A DNA stretch of 64,000 nucleotides from Ulva prolifera (lineage: Eukaryota; Chlorophyta; Ulvophyceae; Ulvales; Ulvaceae), in NCBI GenBank assembly GCA_023078555.1, contig CM041200.1, forward strand, positions 2,426,001 through 2,490,000. Reading direction: 5' to 3'. Below are positions 46,152-58,024 of this stretch, one piece after another (the stretch's first letter is position 1; each line of letters opens with the position of its first letter). Under the pieces are notes generated by a model. The model was not told the DNA's origin. It ran no database searches and saw nothing but the letters and a program-made list of their open reading frames with translations. Both the position numbers and the translations under genes were made by a program.

Positions 46152-49100
46152 CTAGCCTCCCGTGCACACTTGTTGCTCACCTTGCACAGGTACTACGGCG
46201 CCTTCGGGGCGGCTCCACTGTGTGTTACTTCCTGCACACGTGCCTCGCGTCAGGAATGTCAAACGCTCCCATGGTCGTATGGTGCCGCAACGTGTAGCGT
46301 TAGTGAGTGAGGGAAGCACCTGATGCAGCGCCTGCTGCACGAAGCTCGTGTGCTCTGTTCTCTTGCCTATCAGCTGCCTCCTGGAGAGAGCCAGCGGCGA
46401 GGTCTTCATGTGTGCCATGGACCTAGGCAACAAGGCATTGCGCACGCCACTGTCGCGCTCGCTCGCCTCCTGTCCAGCATCCTGAAAGCTCACGTGCGAG
46501 GCCAACGCCGAGCCATCCCGAGCCGCCTGACGCCCGAGTGGCTCTTCAGGCTCACCGCCACTGGGCCTGCTATGTAGAGAACTGCCGGCTGGATGTGCGC
46601 CAGACAACATGCGCGTGGGGTCCGCAGCAGCATCATACTGCACGTCTCGTGGAGAGACGGGGATGCTGCGCCCTGCTGCCTGCTGTTCTGGCACTGGAGG
46701 CTGCGTGGGGTGGGAGCTGGGCACGCCCTGGGTCTCAGGCTGACCCTGCTGCGCGCCAGTGGCACCAGCACTACCAGCCACAGGCTCTGTGGCGCCGCCC
46801 GGCAATTGCACTCCTGGCCTCGATTGGCTCCCCAGGTCATTGCCGCTGTGGCCCCAACCGCTGTGCAATGCCTCGTGTGGTGCCACAGACGTGGACATCC
46901 CGCCATGCTGGTTCGCGAGGCAGGCTCTCAGGCTGCTGCCAGTGGCCAGGGGATATGGCGGCCCGTGGCGCTGCACCTCTGTGGAGCAGCGGATGTCAGG
47001 GCCGGGCAGGACACTCGCACCCCGCATCGGCGCCTGCATCGCGGCGTCATGCTGCCCTGTGCCGATGCCACCCTGTGCATATGCCATCGGCGTGCGCAGT
47101 GCTTCAGCCCTGCCCACCAGCAGGGCTGCACCATCTGGGGGCACGATCCCGGGCCTCGCGCGCTGGGGCTGGTCCACTGCCATGGCCGGTGCTTGCGGCG
47201 TTTGTGAGGCCAGCGCTTGCAGCAGAGTCACGGGCTGCTGCTGCGGCATGAGGTGCTCCCCGCCTGCCGTGGCCGCGGCATCAGCTTCGGCGCAGACGCG
47301 ATGCATGATGGCGGTGAAGCGTGCGTGGGCAGGGTGCGGCGGGAGGGGGCGGCCAGCGGCGGCCTCCGCTTCCAGCTGCTTGAACGAAGGCATATCCTGC
47401 GTGCCTCCGATGTGCTCGCACGCTGCTGTCACCTCATGCACAATCGCCTGCAGCCTAGGCCATCCCTCCAGAGCCGCCCAGAGGTCTGCCCTCTCCAGGC
47501 TGTACACTTCGGAGTATTCTGCGACCACCACTGATGCCAGTCGCGGCCGCCCTGCAGCGAGAAGGCCGTCTTCTGGCAGGACTCCGAGGGGTGTGCTTTG
47601 TTATGCATGAGCAGCTTCGCAGCTGACTCATGCCTGTGACTGTGGCTTGCCACGATCCTGTTGACCGCACATGTGGCGCAGCAGTATGCTGTGCTGGACC
47701 TTGTCACCATGCTGGCAGGTCTGGCGGGTGCAAACCTGTCAAGCAGCCATGCTCTCCACAGAATTGGCTTCTGCACAGAGTTGCGAGCACCACAAACTCA
47801 TCAGAGATTTCTTCAGCTGCTGCACACTCCTGCGTTGCCTGGAACGTTGGAGCTGGCTCATTGCACATCCTCTGCAAGAAGCCCAGCCAGCCGCGGTACT
47901 GCTGGCGGCCCCCATCAGCGATCACCGTTCGCTCCTTGCCACCGTACCCCACGGGCACCTCAGATCCACACACGCCTTGGGATCCACCACCAGCAGCAGC
48001 ATCCAGAACAGTTGCAACTCTCGCGATGGTGGCAGCATCCTTGTACCAGCGAACCTGCAGATCCATCCCTGAAGTGATTGTGGGTCCAGTGGCCAATTCC
48101 CAAGTGGACCTTGACAGCTCCAGCCGACCACATGCCGCTTATACAGCCCTGTCAGCCCTCCTGCATCAGGAGCGCACCTGCAGGCTGCCATGGGCGACGA
48201 TGTACATGACAGTGTCTAGCTTGCCCTGGTGGATGAGCACATCGCCGGGGGCGTAGTGTGCAAGCCTGAGTACACTGACAAGCTGCACGATGAATCCTTT
48301 CTCTGCTCTGGCAAATATTGGCTGCTCTTGGAAGATTTTCTCATATGTCAGCAGCACCACCTCCGACCTACACTGCTATAAATCTGTCAAACTGATGCCG
48401 TAGCATGGTGTGTATGCCGGATGGCACATCGCCTGTACCTGAATCACTGGCACATGCGGTGTGTCTGTTGTTGGACTCTGCACTTTGATGTTACCCCAGT
48501 TCAACATGAGACAGCAAATTGCGCACGCGGCAGTTGCCAAGCACGCTACGTGTTCCATGAGCGGACTGCAGGCAACCTTGGTCTACACATTACATGCTCG
48601 ACAACGGTTCGGCGAGGGATTGCGTACAATGCACCATGTTTGAGATAAGACAGTGTCATGAGAAGCACCTCAAGGAGGGTGATAGGCCATTGATGACCTG
48701 CACCTCGTCACTCAGGACAGTGTGGCTCAGCACGTAGGTATAGAACGCATGTATGCGCACTGCAAGGGACACTGGTATCTTTCTTGCCCGGAGGAAGTCC
48801 TCCACTGCCTGCAAGGTGCACTGGTGTCAAGTGGCCATCGCATGGCACAGCACACCAGATACATCTCACCGGACGCAGAGGGCGCGGCGCAGTGCAACTT
48901 TTCAGGGTCTCGTAGTTGGACGAGGACTTACCTGCAGCTGAGCGGAGACCCTGGCATTCTCCATATGTATACGTGACACAAGAGTTGCGATGGCCCCAGT
49001 GAAGTATGAGAACAGGGTGACCCCCAGGACCTGCTATGCAGAATGTCATCAGGCATGCATGGGAAAGCCAGAGATTCTGATTCCCCTTGCAGTGTCCACG

Positions 49101-50292
49101 TTCTTAGCCAAAGACCAGCCAGCCCCAAGGACCGGACGCGCGGTGATTCAGGTGTTTTTGGAGGTTATGTGGCTGCATGCACTGCCAGAGCGCACCATTG
49201 CAAACATGCTAGTGATCTTTCCGGCGGCTGACACAGGCGTGATGTCGCCATACCCAACTGTAGTGACTGTGGACAACGACCAGTACAGTGCACTGATATA
49301 CTTCTCGAAGTCTGACTGTCTTAGCAAATCATCCCGTGTGTGGAGCCAGCTACGCCATGTCTCAGGATCTTCAGCAGAGTACCCATCATGGTCCTGCATG
49401 CCGTCAGAAAGCTCTTCGAGATCATTTTCGATGCTGATCAATTAAGAAACAGAAAGGACCGGCTTGTCTGTAGAGATGCATCAGCATGTGTGTTGCGGGC
49501 GGCGGACTCAGTAAGCCATCACACATCAGTCGTGATGAGGCATTACTTGCGATGCCAGCAAATGACTGACAGAGGTCACAGGCTCGGTGGGCACCGCACC
49601 ACGAGCTGCCTGGCGACAGCATAGAAGACGCATGCAGATGCGTGGCAAAGGAGTAGAGCTCCAGCCAGAATGGCAGTCAGCTGCAAGACACTGCGGGCAA
49701 GGACGGACTGAAGGCGGCGAAACAAGCGTGGTAGCCGCAGCAGTCTGAGCAGCTTGATGGCCTTCAGCAGCCTGAGCATTTTCGCAGCTCGAACAAGGCG
49801 TGCAGACTTCAGCAGAGCAACAGCATTAACTTCTGAGGTCTTGCTTCCAGTGCCCGGCACCCAGTCAAACGGGAACACAGAAAGAATGTCAATGACAAAC
49901 CATGACTTGATGTAAGCAGCTGCAATGCTGGACTTAGCCATGACCAAGTCGCCAGATTCAGTGTAGAAGCCGGTCCAAAAGTTTAGCCTGCTCGCAACGA
50001 AGTCCATTTGGATGTACCACTACCGCCAGTACACTGACATGTCCAGAGCGGGTGATCCCGAAACTTCCTGTCAGCTCGTACATATCAAAAACAAAAGCAG
50101 CGCACAGGATGTCGATGACGAAGAAGAAATCGATCGCCAAGCTTATGATTTCCCATGGGTTGTTTATGGGGAGGCTGACATTGAACGCCAGCTTGAATGG
50201 CAGGACAACACTGGTGTACATGATAAGTATCACCAAGAAGCAGTCCCATGCAGTCCTGAACGAGCCATCCGGCGACAATCCGTGTGATATCC
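46152..50292 (-). CDS. Voltage-gated-like K+ channel with cyclic-nucleotide-binding domain
   Basis: Eight exons in phase: 50106-50292, 49595-49987, 49196-49433, 48932-49030, 48669-48808, 48178-48367, 47736-48054, 46152-47551. S1-S2 contain FLVILIMYTSVVLPFKLAF and IDFFFVIDIL; S4 has regularly spaced Arg/Lys (SARLVRAAKMLRLLKAIKLL). The pore is STVTTVGYGDITP, a K+-selective GYGD filter. S6 (FSYFTGAIATLVSR) is followed by a C-linker (VEDFLRARKIP) and a cNMP-binding domain (YAPGDVLIHQGK, SQFCGEHGCLTGRPRLASVV), which keeps the Glu and Arg that normally contact the ligand. About 80 residues are inserted inside this domain. The tail is long and disordered. It belongs to the CNG/HCN/EAG superfamily at a membrane. 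The N-terminal exon(s) before S1 are not resolved. Confidence 0.85.
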
Positions 50293-51228
50293 CTTGCAAC
50301 GCAGAGTTCCACAATGATGACCAAAAACTGTATTCGATTTTTTGCAGGTCAGGGGCATGAGTGACCTGTGTCCCCGGGTGGCCGTACGAACCGGCAGGCC
50401 TGCATGTAGAACCGAGCCTGGTACTAAATTCTTCATCCCCGGAGCAGGTGCAATGAAGAGCTTACGAGGTACGACAAGACTCTCCAACCGGCACCGAGCC
50501 TCGGGTATTAGGCTTCTGCACGTCAAAACCAGCGCGGCCGAAGAATCCACGGTCCCGGATACATGTTGAACGCGGTCGCGACTGGTCGAGATCGTGTAGT
50601 CCTTCTCTGTACAAAAGGTACAGCGCAGTCACATGCTCAGCAGTGATTGTGAACGACCCTGGCACGGAGGTACCTGGCATCTGCAGGGAGTTGGGGCAGA
50701 GGTCAGTATGAACGATTCTGGCTTACGCGCAGCAGCGCGCTTGAGAAGGAAATAGAGATATTGTGGGGGCACCAATGTGAGCTTGCTGATTTACACCGAC
50801 ACAATGTTGCAAGCATTGACGAGACGTCCTCACTGCCAGTCTTCGGCGCTTCTCGCTCTGCAGTGAGTTCTGCAAAGAGTCACAGAATCTCTTCCTTACG
50901 CTCAACATAATGAGGCATTGGCACGATGACCGTAAACGTGCGTCAGGAGCGCTTGGAGCTTGGAAGTAGACCAGTAGTCCGCGCATGCCGAGATGTCTGC
51001 GCCTGACAGTGCGTCTGAACCCCAAGCCACTTTCGTGAATCGTGCCCACTTTGTGCAGCATCAAAGAATATGTCGGACTGTGTGGTCTAATTTTCAGTGA
51101 CAGGTTGTACCTTGTCGTCTTGAGTGGACGTCTCACTTGCCGGACCTGGTGCACACGCAAACAGGCTGTGAACTTCGAAAGTGATGCGGATGGCTTATGT
51201 TGAGCATGGAATCACAATCTTTGTCGAG
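50293..51228. other. Between channel and IQ-protein genes; may hold channel N-terminal exon(s)
   Basis: The channel needs coding sequence before S1. Minus frames at 50462-50680 and 50723-51160 are open but could not be joined in phase and have no recognisable domain. Confidence 0.3.
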
Positions 51229-53318
51229 TCATTCTGGTCTCTGGCATGACAGAGCCTTAAATATGGGTACCCCAAGTTGTGCTTGTTTCGGTGCAAGCTT
51301 CAGCATCAACATATCCGTCACAAGGTCACTTGGAAGGTCCATAGTGGCTGCCTCGAAAGGCTGCTCGTACTTCATCCGGATCTCTTGGACACGACGCTCC
51401 AACATGTCCATACGCAGGTCCGTTGGCTTGCCAGCACGATCATGCCCTTGGTAGAGGCCATTCTGCAAGACTCGCTGTTCGCCAGTCATGATCTGTTCGT
51501 CATCGACCTGGTAAGCCGGAGCTGGTCTGACCTGCACGGGTGAAACGATGCACACAAAGGCATCCAAGCCGCCTGCTGCAATGAGTGAGTGCATTCCATA
51601 CCGCCAGATGATCGAATTCCTCTTCATCACAGTCAGTCCAGTCGGATAGCGAAGAATCGGATGAAGGGGGACGGACAGATCTAATGAACTTTTGGTCTTG
51701 TCGGTGGGCTGATCGAATCTCCGCAGCTGCCGCTGGTGGTATGGTTGCAGGTTTCATTTTGTCCAGTGACGGAGCACGCTTCATATGCTTACGCTCGGCA
51801 CTGAGGAAGGCTGTCTGGCGGAATGGATTGAAACTGACGCTGGGTGGAATGAAGATGCTGTCCGTCACAAGAACGACCTTGGCTCTTCGCCGGGTCTGCC
51901 CTGCACATAGACTTGACCTGTGTACGCTAATGTGGGCGTTTCCAAAGGTTTCAAGTTGTGCATGGGCACAAGCACCAATAGCATCCATACTGCGTACCAG
52001 ATACGATAACATGCTTTGTCATTTCCTGGTATGCATGGCCAGATGCAGCTTTTTCTTTTCCCAGTCGAGTGAAACGATGCTCCATGATTTTCAGCTCCTC
52101 GTACTCCAAGGATACATCACCAGCTCTGCGGTTACGCCGAATCACATCCATGGCGTCTTCCTCCTCTTCCTCTCTCACCTGCATACGCTGTGCGACCAGT
52201 GGAAGCTGGGCATCAGCCACATCAGAAAATGAGAAGCAGCATATTGGCTGATCTATGAGCATGACCTGCTGCGCCAATACGTCCATCGCATCAGCGGTAG
52301 TGGACCTTGTGCACGTGCCAATGGAAGCCAGGCGTTTAAAGTAATCCCTGTCACGTATGTGTGTACTAGCCTCCACCAGGCTTGCTCGGAACCACTTGCG
52401 CACGAGGATACCACGCACAATGGCTTGTACAACGCTCACAAATGTATGCATTAGCAGAGTCTGCAATTCAGGCTACCGTCAATGATCAGTGAGAACACTT
52501 CCAATGCAAGCTTGATCCAGGCGATTTTGACCAAATTTGTTCATCATTTTCGGCATGCTGGCTTGCTCATGTCAAATGGGGTGTATATAAGCTGTGTGCC
52601 ACACCCTTGACATCCAATCTGGGCCAGAGTGCAGCAACATTGCTCTGGAGATCCTTCCTTTGGGGTACTTGTTCGGATCAAAGGTTGGCATGAGTTTTCT
52701 GACCAGCGCCAAACGCTTAGCTGCTTTGCTGAACTTGTCTTTGCTTTCTTTCCTCATCTGCATGGGATGTATTGCAGGCATGAAACTTCCAAGTTCTCAA
52801 TTGAAACAGCCGTTTGCACAGTGCTGACCTGGCGCGCTTGTTTTGAGTTCTTGCCATTTCCCCTGCCGCGTCTCCTGACCTTTTGCGCGAGCAACAATGG
52901 CATGTCGCGGGGATCACCATGTTCTTTTCGTGTGTCAGTGGCGGCTTCATCTTTCGCTTCAATGCCAACCAGAGCTAGCTCCGGAGCCGGTGTTGCGGCC
53001 GGCGCGCTGGTTTTCTGGTCTTGAGATTCATCTGGCCGACTGCAAAGTCACTGCTACTGTTGCGAGGCATGACGCAGGACTGTTTGACAAGCGATTCCCT
53101 TTTGTGATCACGGCATACTCTTTTCTGCCAGCCCTTCTTTGACGAATAACCATGCCCATGTTGGGATTTCGGTTATGTCCCAACAAATCACCAAAGTCCT
53201 CATGCTTATTTGCATTCTGCGATACTGGGCGCTGATGCTGCTGTGTAGGTGCGTGGAAAGTGCTTTGAACGAATGTGGCAGACCGGACAAGGCCGCGCAA
53301 TTCGTTATTGGTACTCAT
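51229..53318 (-). CDS. IQ-motif protein, possible ciliary protein
   Basis: Supported exons: 53089-53318 (ATG at 53318), 52829-53039, 52605-52757, then from 52460 downward through several pieces to a stop at 51229. The protein is basic and mostly coiled or disordered. Features include an IQ-like calmodulin-binding motif VVQAIVRGILVRKWF, an acidic stretch VREEEEEDAMDVI, SFNPFRQTAFLSAERKHMKR, SSLSDWTDCDEEEFDHL and a C-terminal LERRVQEIRMKYEQPFEA. I do not recognise a named family. It is divergent from ARMC2, a ciliary gene, and its composition resembles axonemal IQ proteins, so a ciliary role is an inference from context. Exon limits below 52.2 kb are uncertain. Confidence 0.55.
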
Positions 53319-53897
53319 GTACACCCACAGCTCCTGAACAAGGGAGAAGTATGCAGCACAAGATATCCTACTGGCATGCTACCGACGAAGTCGTCTTAGC
53401 ACCGACACCGAGGAGGTGTACACATGGTACACGACAGGCCATCGATTGGTGTCCGCGACACGTGTGGCGAGACACAACGCACGTTTCTGATGTACGACGC
53501 GAGCAGGAATTTAGGAGGGTTTCCGAAATCGCGATTGGCTGCCTGACGCGTACGAGTGCGTCTACACTGGCTGACGCACTGTATGCATGTGCATACGGCG
53601 CGTGCGGTCGCACCAATTCAACGAGCCCAGCAAACGTTCATCGGAAGTATGTGCAAATAGATGCACGTGTGCTCATCAGCAGCTTTGCCCGAGACTGAAC
53701 CGAGGTGGTCTGGCATCCGGGTTTGAATTCCGAATTGACACGCGCAACACCGACGGGTTCGGCGACGAATGTTACGACCGTTTTACTGAGCCAGAAAGCT
53801 TGGTATATCCCTTTTATCAAGCCTCGCATGTGATCAGGGCTGACAGCTGGGCGCATGTGAATCGATCTGTCCAGGAGCACCGTTGCGCTCAGCAACC
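53319..53897. promoter_or_regulatory. Divergent intergenic region between IQ-protein and ARMC2 genes
   Basis: The 579-bp gap separates two outward-facing start codons, at 53318 (-) and 53898 (+), and probably carries both promoters. Frames within it look non-coding. No named element is visible. Confidence 0.35.
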
Positions 53898-56800
53898 ATG
53901 CCTCCAGAAAGAAGCTCAGGCACCAACACAGGCAAGCATTCTGAAGCGTCGGACGCACATTATGCTGCGGGTAAAGACTGTAATCGGCCCACAGTGAAAG
54001 CCAGGCCTTGGACACCTGCAGCACCTCGGAACCAAGGCTTCGGATCCAGCCGGCCTTTCTCCGCGAACTCTGGTATGCTCAAGTTATTTAAAGATCCTGT
54101 GCGTATTTCCGGAAGATTCATGCGCATTTATTAGTTTCAGCTGTGCCTGTTCGAAGTACACCTGATCTGCATAGGGCATCGTATAACGACAAAGCTTCCG
54201 TTTGCGACATGCAGGAGATAACCAAAACCTGCTATGCAAGCCGAAGCTTCGCCTCCCTGCTCTGAGGCCCATCACAACATCTTTGCTTGATCCTCATACA
54301 CTTCCATCAAGTGAGATCTCGTCCCACCGCTGTAGCTACAACCTGAGCACAGAGTCCAAGGTCTTACACCATGGGCCCTTCGATCAGTCAGCCCTGGCAG
54401 GCCACCTGCGGCATCGTGCAGCGACAGCTCCTGATGCCCCATCTGTGTCGATGATGTCACCATATTTGCATGATGGGGCAGGGCAGGCAGTCCTATCTTC
54501 CTCCCTCAGCACATGTGAGAACTTCAGCAGCATCAATCAAATGAACGATGTGCATCGAAGCTTTTCGAGTGACCGTACGCTGTCTCAAGGTCACTTGCGG
54601 GTCATGGATGGCCCTGATGCCTGGATTCATGATGCAGATCTCAGCCCGTCAGACCCATTATTTCAATGGTACAACAAGACTAATCGCAGCACTGAATGGC
54701 GCGACCGTGTGGACCGCATCTTGCGACAGATCATGAGCAAGGATCTTCGACAGCAGACGCAATGTGACGATGAGGCGAATGATCGGCTCAGGGACGCTGT
54801 CAAGCAGGTGCTTGCAGACTCCACCTACCCCTCACTGCACAATCACCTCTTGCTGCAACACTGACTGACATATGCCCACAAGAACGAAGTGTCTCCAAAG
54901 AAATAGCGTTGTTACAGGTGCTGGACCATCTAAACACGCTGAAGCTTGAGTTGGAGCAGACCAACCTACAAGAAGGGCTCCTCCAAATGCCATCTGATGC
55001 CTTCCGGAACCGCAACGACAGCATTGACTGTGATTCTGCACTTGGTCCACCCTCATGTGAGTCGGAGCATCTGCCAATCTCTCAATGTATTCAGGAGGTC
55101 CTGTTCCGGCTGCTGGATCTCCATCAGCCCCACATTCAATTCCGTGTTGCCACTATATGCCTTGCCATGGCTCCATCCCCCAACACAGCTCTGGATATGG
55201 CGCGTGTGCTGTACCAGCTCTCCAAAGATGCATCGAATGATCCCTTGTTTTCGGAGCGTGGCCTCGTCCCAGCAGTGATAAAGTACCTGCGGCAGACTTC
55301 CAAAAATGGATCTGCCCGAGGTACATCACATGATGCAGCTGTGCTGCTCGTGGCGGTTCTCAAGAATGCGACGCTGGATCCAGACAATCGTCTGCGTGTC
55401 GCCAGGGCCAATGGACCCCTGGTGCTCAGTTACCTGCTCAGGTCTGAGGCCGTGCAGCCTGACAGCGCTTCTGCTGGCACCTCAGTGCAAGATGAAGCAG
55501 CCATCACTCTTGCAGTGCAAGCCATTGGTGTTGTGCGCAACCTGGCAGCATCCCAAGAGCTTTTGCAAACCCTGAGGGATGGAGACACCTTGAAGGGCTT
55601 GCGCGGTGCCCTGGCACTTTGCGGGCGGGAGTCAGATGTCGCATTTGGTGTCGCGCGAGTCCTGTGCAAGATCTCACTTGACCCTCGCACAGTCATGGAC
55701 ACGATGGCCCAGCCTGACCTTCTGCGGGCATTCATACGCATGGCCATCTTATATGTTGATCAGCCGGCCATCAACCTGCGATTTACATATGCTTTTGGGA
55801 ACCTTGTTTCTCAGTCACAAGACAACGCAACATCCTTGACAATGGTACGTTTTTTTGTATGTGATGCAGGGTTGCTCGTTCTAGATGTTCGGATACCGTC
55901 TTGAGCTCAGCAGTGGCCGTGTACAGGTTGAAGGTGTGATAGATTACCTCGAACAGAGTATGCAAGCTACCATAAGATTTGTGGAGGCTGATTACGATTA
56001 CGGACTCCGTGCTCCTGACGAGAACCACCGGACTCCCATGCCCGACTCAGCCACACCAGATGAGGCAGCCTCAGCCATAGGCTACTTTGCAGCAAACGTG
56101 TGTACCACCGCCGAAGCTGCTGCGCCCATTGCAAGGCGGAAAGACATTGCACATGCCTCAGCCCGCCTGCTCATGCTGTGCAACAAAGCTGCTTTCTACG
56201 ATGCGTCGTCACATCTTGCTGAGTTCATCCGCAACATCACCTTCTATGATCATGTCTCTGTTCTGCCCGACTTTGACACACCCGAAGCGGGGGGCAGCGC
56301 ATTCTTGTCACTTCCACCAGAGGTGATACTCAGGCCAGTCATCCCCATGATGCTTTCTCCAGCACCAGATACAGCGGCAGCTGCCGCTGGGGCTGTGGGC
56401 AACTTGATGCGGATACCTCGAGCCAGAGAGTACGCGTGCAAGTCGTGTGCCGATGAGGGGCTGGTCCTTTTGCTGGGCAGTCAGAACGTCAGCGTCGTGA
56501 GAGCAGCAGCCGGGGCACTGGTGAATCTTGCATGCGACTGTGCTGGATGCATCAAACTGGCTGAGCTAGGTGTGGGGTCTGCTGTGGCGGAGGCGCTGAT
56601 CTCGTCGCTGGGACTCGCAATGGCCGACGTGGAGTCACACACAGCCGCTTGCCATACTGTTTGCAATCACCGTGTGCGAAAGAAGAAGCAGAGGGACCTG
56701 ATCGTTGAAGGCGTGAAGGAGTGTGAGGAGCTGCTGCAGCTGTTGTGCTGCCTCCTGAAGTGGCATGTGGGTGCGGATCGGAGTTCGCGACCGCAGGAGG

Positions 56801-57231
56801 GCAGCCCGGGGGCAGCAGTACAGGGCCTGGAGACTGCATCAATGGCAGGTCCTGAGGGCAAGACAGGCTGTGCTACAGACACTGGTCGAAGGCATCAAGC
56901 AGATGACGGGGCGGTGTCTGCAGATGAAATTTCAGCATGCGAGTATGATCTGGGGGAGGCATTCTGGCAGGAAGCAAGTGCTGTGCTTCACTGGCTGGAG
57001 ACCTTTGCTCGGATGGTGGACGAGTGCGAGCAAGGCGGTCAAGTTTTGTACAAAGCAAAGGAAGCTTTATCAGTTTTGATGGAAGATGTAGATGACCGCG
57101 AGGGTGATGCCGTGCAGACGGCGGACAAAAGCGATGGCCACTTGAGTTGTAGCAGTCAGAAACAAGGTGACGGCCTGGAGAAAAGCATGTTTCCCACCAA
57201 GGCGAGCGTGGCCGTGTCCAGTTCCAGCTGA
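53898..57231 (+). CDS. ARMC2: Armadillo-repeat protein ARMC2-like
   Basis: Four exons in phase: 53898-54102, 54215-54807, 54918-55844, 55927-57231 (about 1009 aa). The acceptor of the last exon could instead be at 55885, adding 14 residues. The first 270 residues are disordered. Armadillo-type helical repeats follow: HIQFRVATICLAMAPSPNTA, ARVLYQLSKDASNDPLFSE, HDAAVLLVAVLKNATLDPDN, GVVRNLAASQELLQTLRD, CNKAAFYDASSHLAEFIRN, AAAAGAVGNLMRIPRARE, and VVRAAAGALVNLACDC. The arrangement fits ARMC2, which in Chlamydomonas and animals acts in axoneme assembly as an adaptor for transport of radial spokes by IFT. The superfamily is certain; the ortholog name is probable. Confidence 0.75.
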
Positions 57232-57518
57232 TGCGTAGCATACTCTGGGCTGCAGGGACATGTGAAACATGCCTCGCAGAAGCATGGAAGTGTTTGTTGT
57301 GGGGTTTGGGGATGATGTGTTTGTCAGATTATGGCATGGATTTTTTATGGTCGCTCTTCACGAAGCGCTGGTCGCGAGGCTTTTGTTTCCTGTAGGACAT
57401 CAGAGAGCTATACGGCCGGTCCCTGGTGAGAGGCTGCTCCATTCCAGGAGCCCCTGGCGCACTTGAATGGCCACATCTGTGTACCTTGCACCAGCTTGTA
57501 CACCGTACGATCCATGAA
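57232..57518. other. Convergent 3' flank of ARMC2
   Basis: The 3' flank between ARMC2 and the hypothetical minus-strand gene. Nothing else is supported. Confidence 0.35.
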
Positions 57519-58001
57519 TTAGCCTGAGAAGACGACTCCTACTGACAGGTGACCTTTGCCTATGGTCAAGCCAGAGCCTTGGTTTGCATCGTGATTTGCA
57601 TGCAGTGCGATTCGCGAAACAATCATGTCTGCCACCGCCAACTCATGCATGCATTCACACCGCCGCGTATGGTCCAGTTGGGTCTGGTCGAGCGCACTTC
57701 ACAGGCCATGCTCACCTGCCTGAATGAGCAACATCAGGGCCGCCTCGATCGTCCAATCGCAACATTGTTCGATGCGGATCGCTGTGTTTCTGGTTGCAGG
57801 CGCTGCTTTAGACGTATCGTGGTGGTGCTCTTCCTGCAGTTGAGTGAGCTTGCGTACCGCATTCAAGCTAACCAGCATATTTATGACATTTGAATCTGTG
57901 TACTGAACGAACTGCGTGCGATTTGGCTTCAGAATAGTCAGGCGGTGGGTGCTTCCGGCGTCTGCGGCCCGCCAGATCGCAACCTGACCCGGGTCGCGCA
58001 T
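57519..58001 (-). CDS. Hypothetical small protein
   Basis: A minus exon from the ATG at 58001 to 57716 (donor G|GTGAGC) encodes about 95 residues with plausible composition (THRLTILKPNRTQFVQY, NVINMLVSLNAVRKLTQLQ, CCDWTIEAALMLLIQ). It can join in phase to a tiny last exon, 57519-57541, ending VVFSG and TAA. No family recognised. The start codon lies only 23 bp from that of the DDX27 gene on the opposite strand. The second exon is tentative. Confidence 0.35.
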
Positions 58002-58024
58002 TCGTCGCCCAGTGTGTGACAGAC

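Noticed and set aside
50723-51160. 145-codon minus ORF between the IQ-protein and channel genes
   Set aside because: Composition is Arg/Leu/Ser-random, with no motif and no phase-compatible junction to the channel S1 exon.
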